The translations under genes and the position numbers were made by a program. A stretch of 5,692 bases of DNA from an uncultured Parasutterella sp. (lineage in GTDB: Bacteria > Pseudomonadota > Gammaproteobacteria > Burkholderiales > Burkholderiaceae_F), in assembly GCA_900766055.1 (NCBI GenBank), contig CAAFTZ010000158.1:1-5692 (forward strand), written 5' to 3'. This document shows, piece after piece, positions 5,487 through 5,692 of this stretch. The notes below the pieces were generated by a model, which had not been told where the DNA came from, searched no databases, and saw only the letters and a list, made by a program, of their open reading frames with translations. Numbering within the stretch: the first letter of the stretch is position 1; every line of letters begins with the position of its first letter.

Positions 5487-5692
5487 TTAGGCTTTTGCCG
5501 GTTCTTCAACGGCTTCAGGCAGTTCTGCCTTTGCTTCTTCAGAAGGTTTGTCAGCCTGAACAGCTTCGGCGGGAGTAACGGTTTCCGGCTGAGCTTCTTC
5601 TTTTTGTTCAAGTGCCGGGACGTCGGAAGCTTTATCTTCCTCGGTCTTCGGAGCTTTGCGTTTCGATTCGGGTTTTACTTTTTCGAGTACGG
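5487..5692 (-). CDS. C-terminal tail of an unidentified protein, Ala/Glu/Lys/Pro-rich (partial)
   Basis: Only the last 67 codons are in the window, reading ...VLEKVKPESKRKAPKTEE... and ending ...AELPEAVEEPAKA before a TAA stop. The piece is rich in Glu, Ala, Lys and Pro, with few hydrophobic residues and no Cys, Gly, Trp, His or aromatic residues. It is therefore almost certainly a disordered, charged tail rather than a folded domain. Such tails occur on RNA-processing enzymes, translation factors, histone-like and membrane-linked proteins, so the tail cannot identify the protein. Support for it being a real gene comes from the uninterrupted frame to the window edge, biased but protein-like composition, and a well-formed terminator 9 bases after its stop. 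The rest of the gene lies off the right edge. Confidence 0.72.
   Translation of the reverse strand, partial: VLEKVKPESKRKAPKTEEDKASDVPALEQKEEAQPETVTPAEAVQADKPSEEAKAELPEAVEEPAKA

Overview
This window looks like bacterial housekeeping chromosome, most likely from a betaproteobacterium. I would guess the Burkholderiales and possibly a Sutterella/Parasutterella-like gut organism, but that narrower placement is inference from memory of gene order and moderate GC, not something I could test. The supporting order is rpsU-yqeY facing away from tsaD, and rpmB-rpmG facing away from ispH. Every gene product except two is a well-known core protein.

Left part (1-831): yqeY (cut by the left edge) and rpsU (ribosomal protein S21) lie on the minus strand as a short operon. 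They are followed by a 268-base non-coding spacer that must hold the divergent start signals.

Centre left (832-2597): on the plus strand lie a 229-residue protein and then tsaD, part of the tRNA t6A modification machinery. The 229-residue protein resembles the N-terminal domain found in front of the AAA+ motor in some McrB-like restriction proteins, but here it stands alone with no motor or nuclease. It is the one accessory-looking gene in the window. A strong hairpin (2655-2690) separates tsaD from the convergent genes.

Centre right (2718-4629): a tightly packed minus-strand operon transcribed ispH -> ogt -> ybaK. It encodes the last enzyme of the MEP isoprenoid pathway, a DNA alkyl-repair methyltransferase with an altered active-site motif (GCHR in place of PCHR), and a YbaK-type aminoacyl-tRNA deacylase. 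Coding regions overlap or sit 9 bases apart.

Right part (4630-5692): a 325-base divergent spacer with a perfect TATAAT box leads into rpmB and rpmG (ribosomal proteins L28 and L33). A terminator with a GCAA tetraloop follows, then a second, two-way terminator shared with a convergent minus-strand gene. Only the Ala/Glu/Lys/Pro-rich tail of that gene is inside the window.

I saw no CRISPR array, tRNA, rRNA, insertion sequence or attachment site. The best candidate for something little described is the stand-alone McrB-N-like gene at 832-1521, placed directly ahead of an essential tRNA-modification gene and possibly coupled to it.
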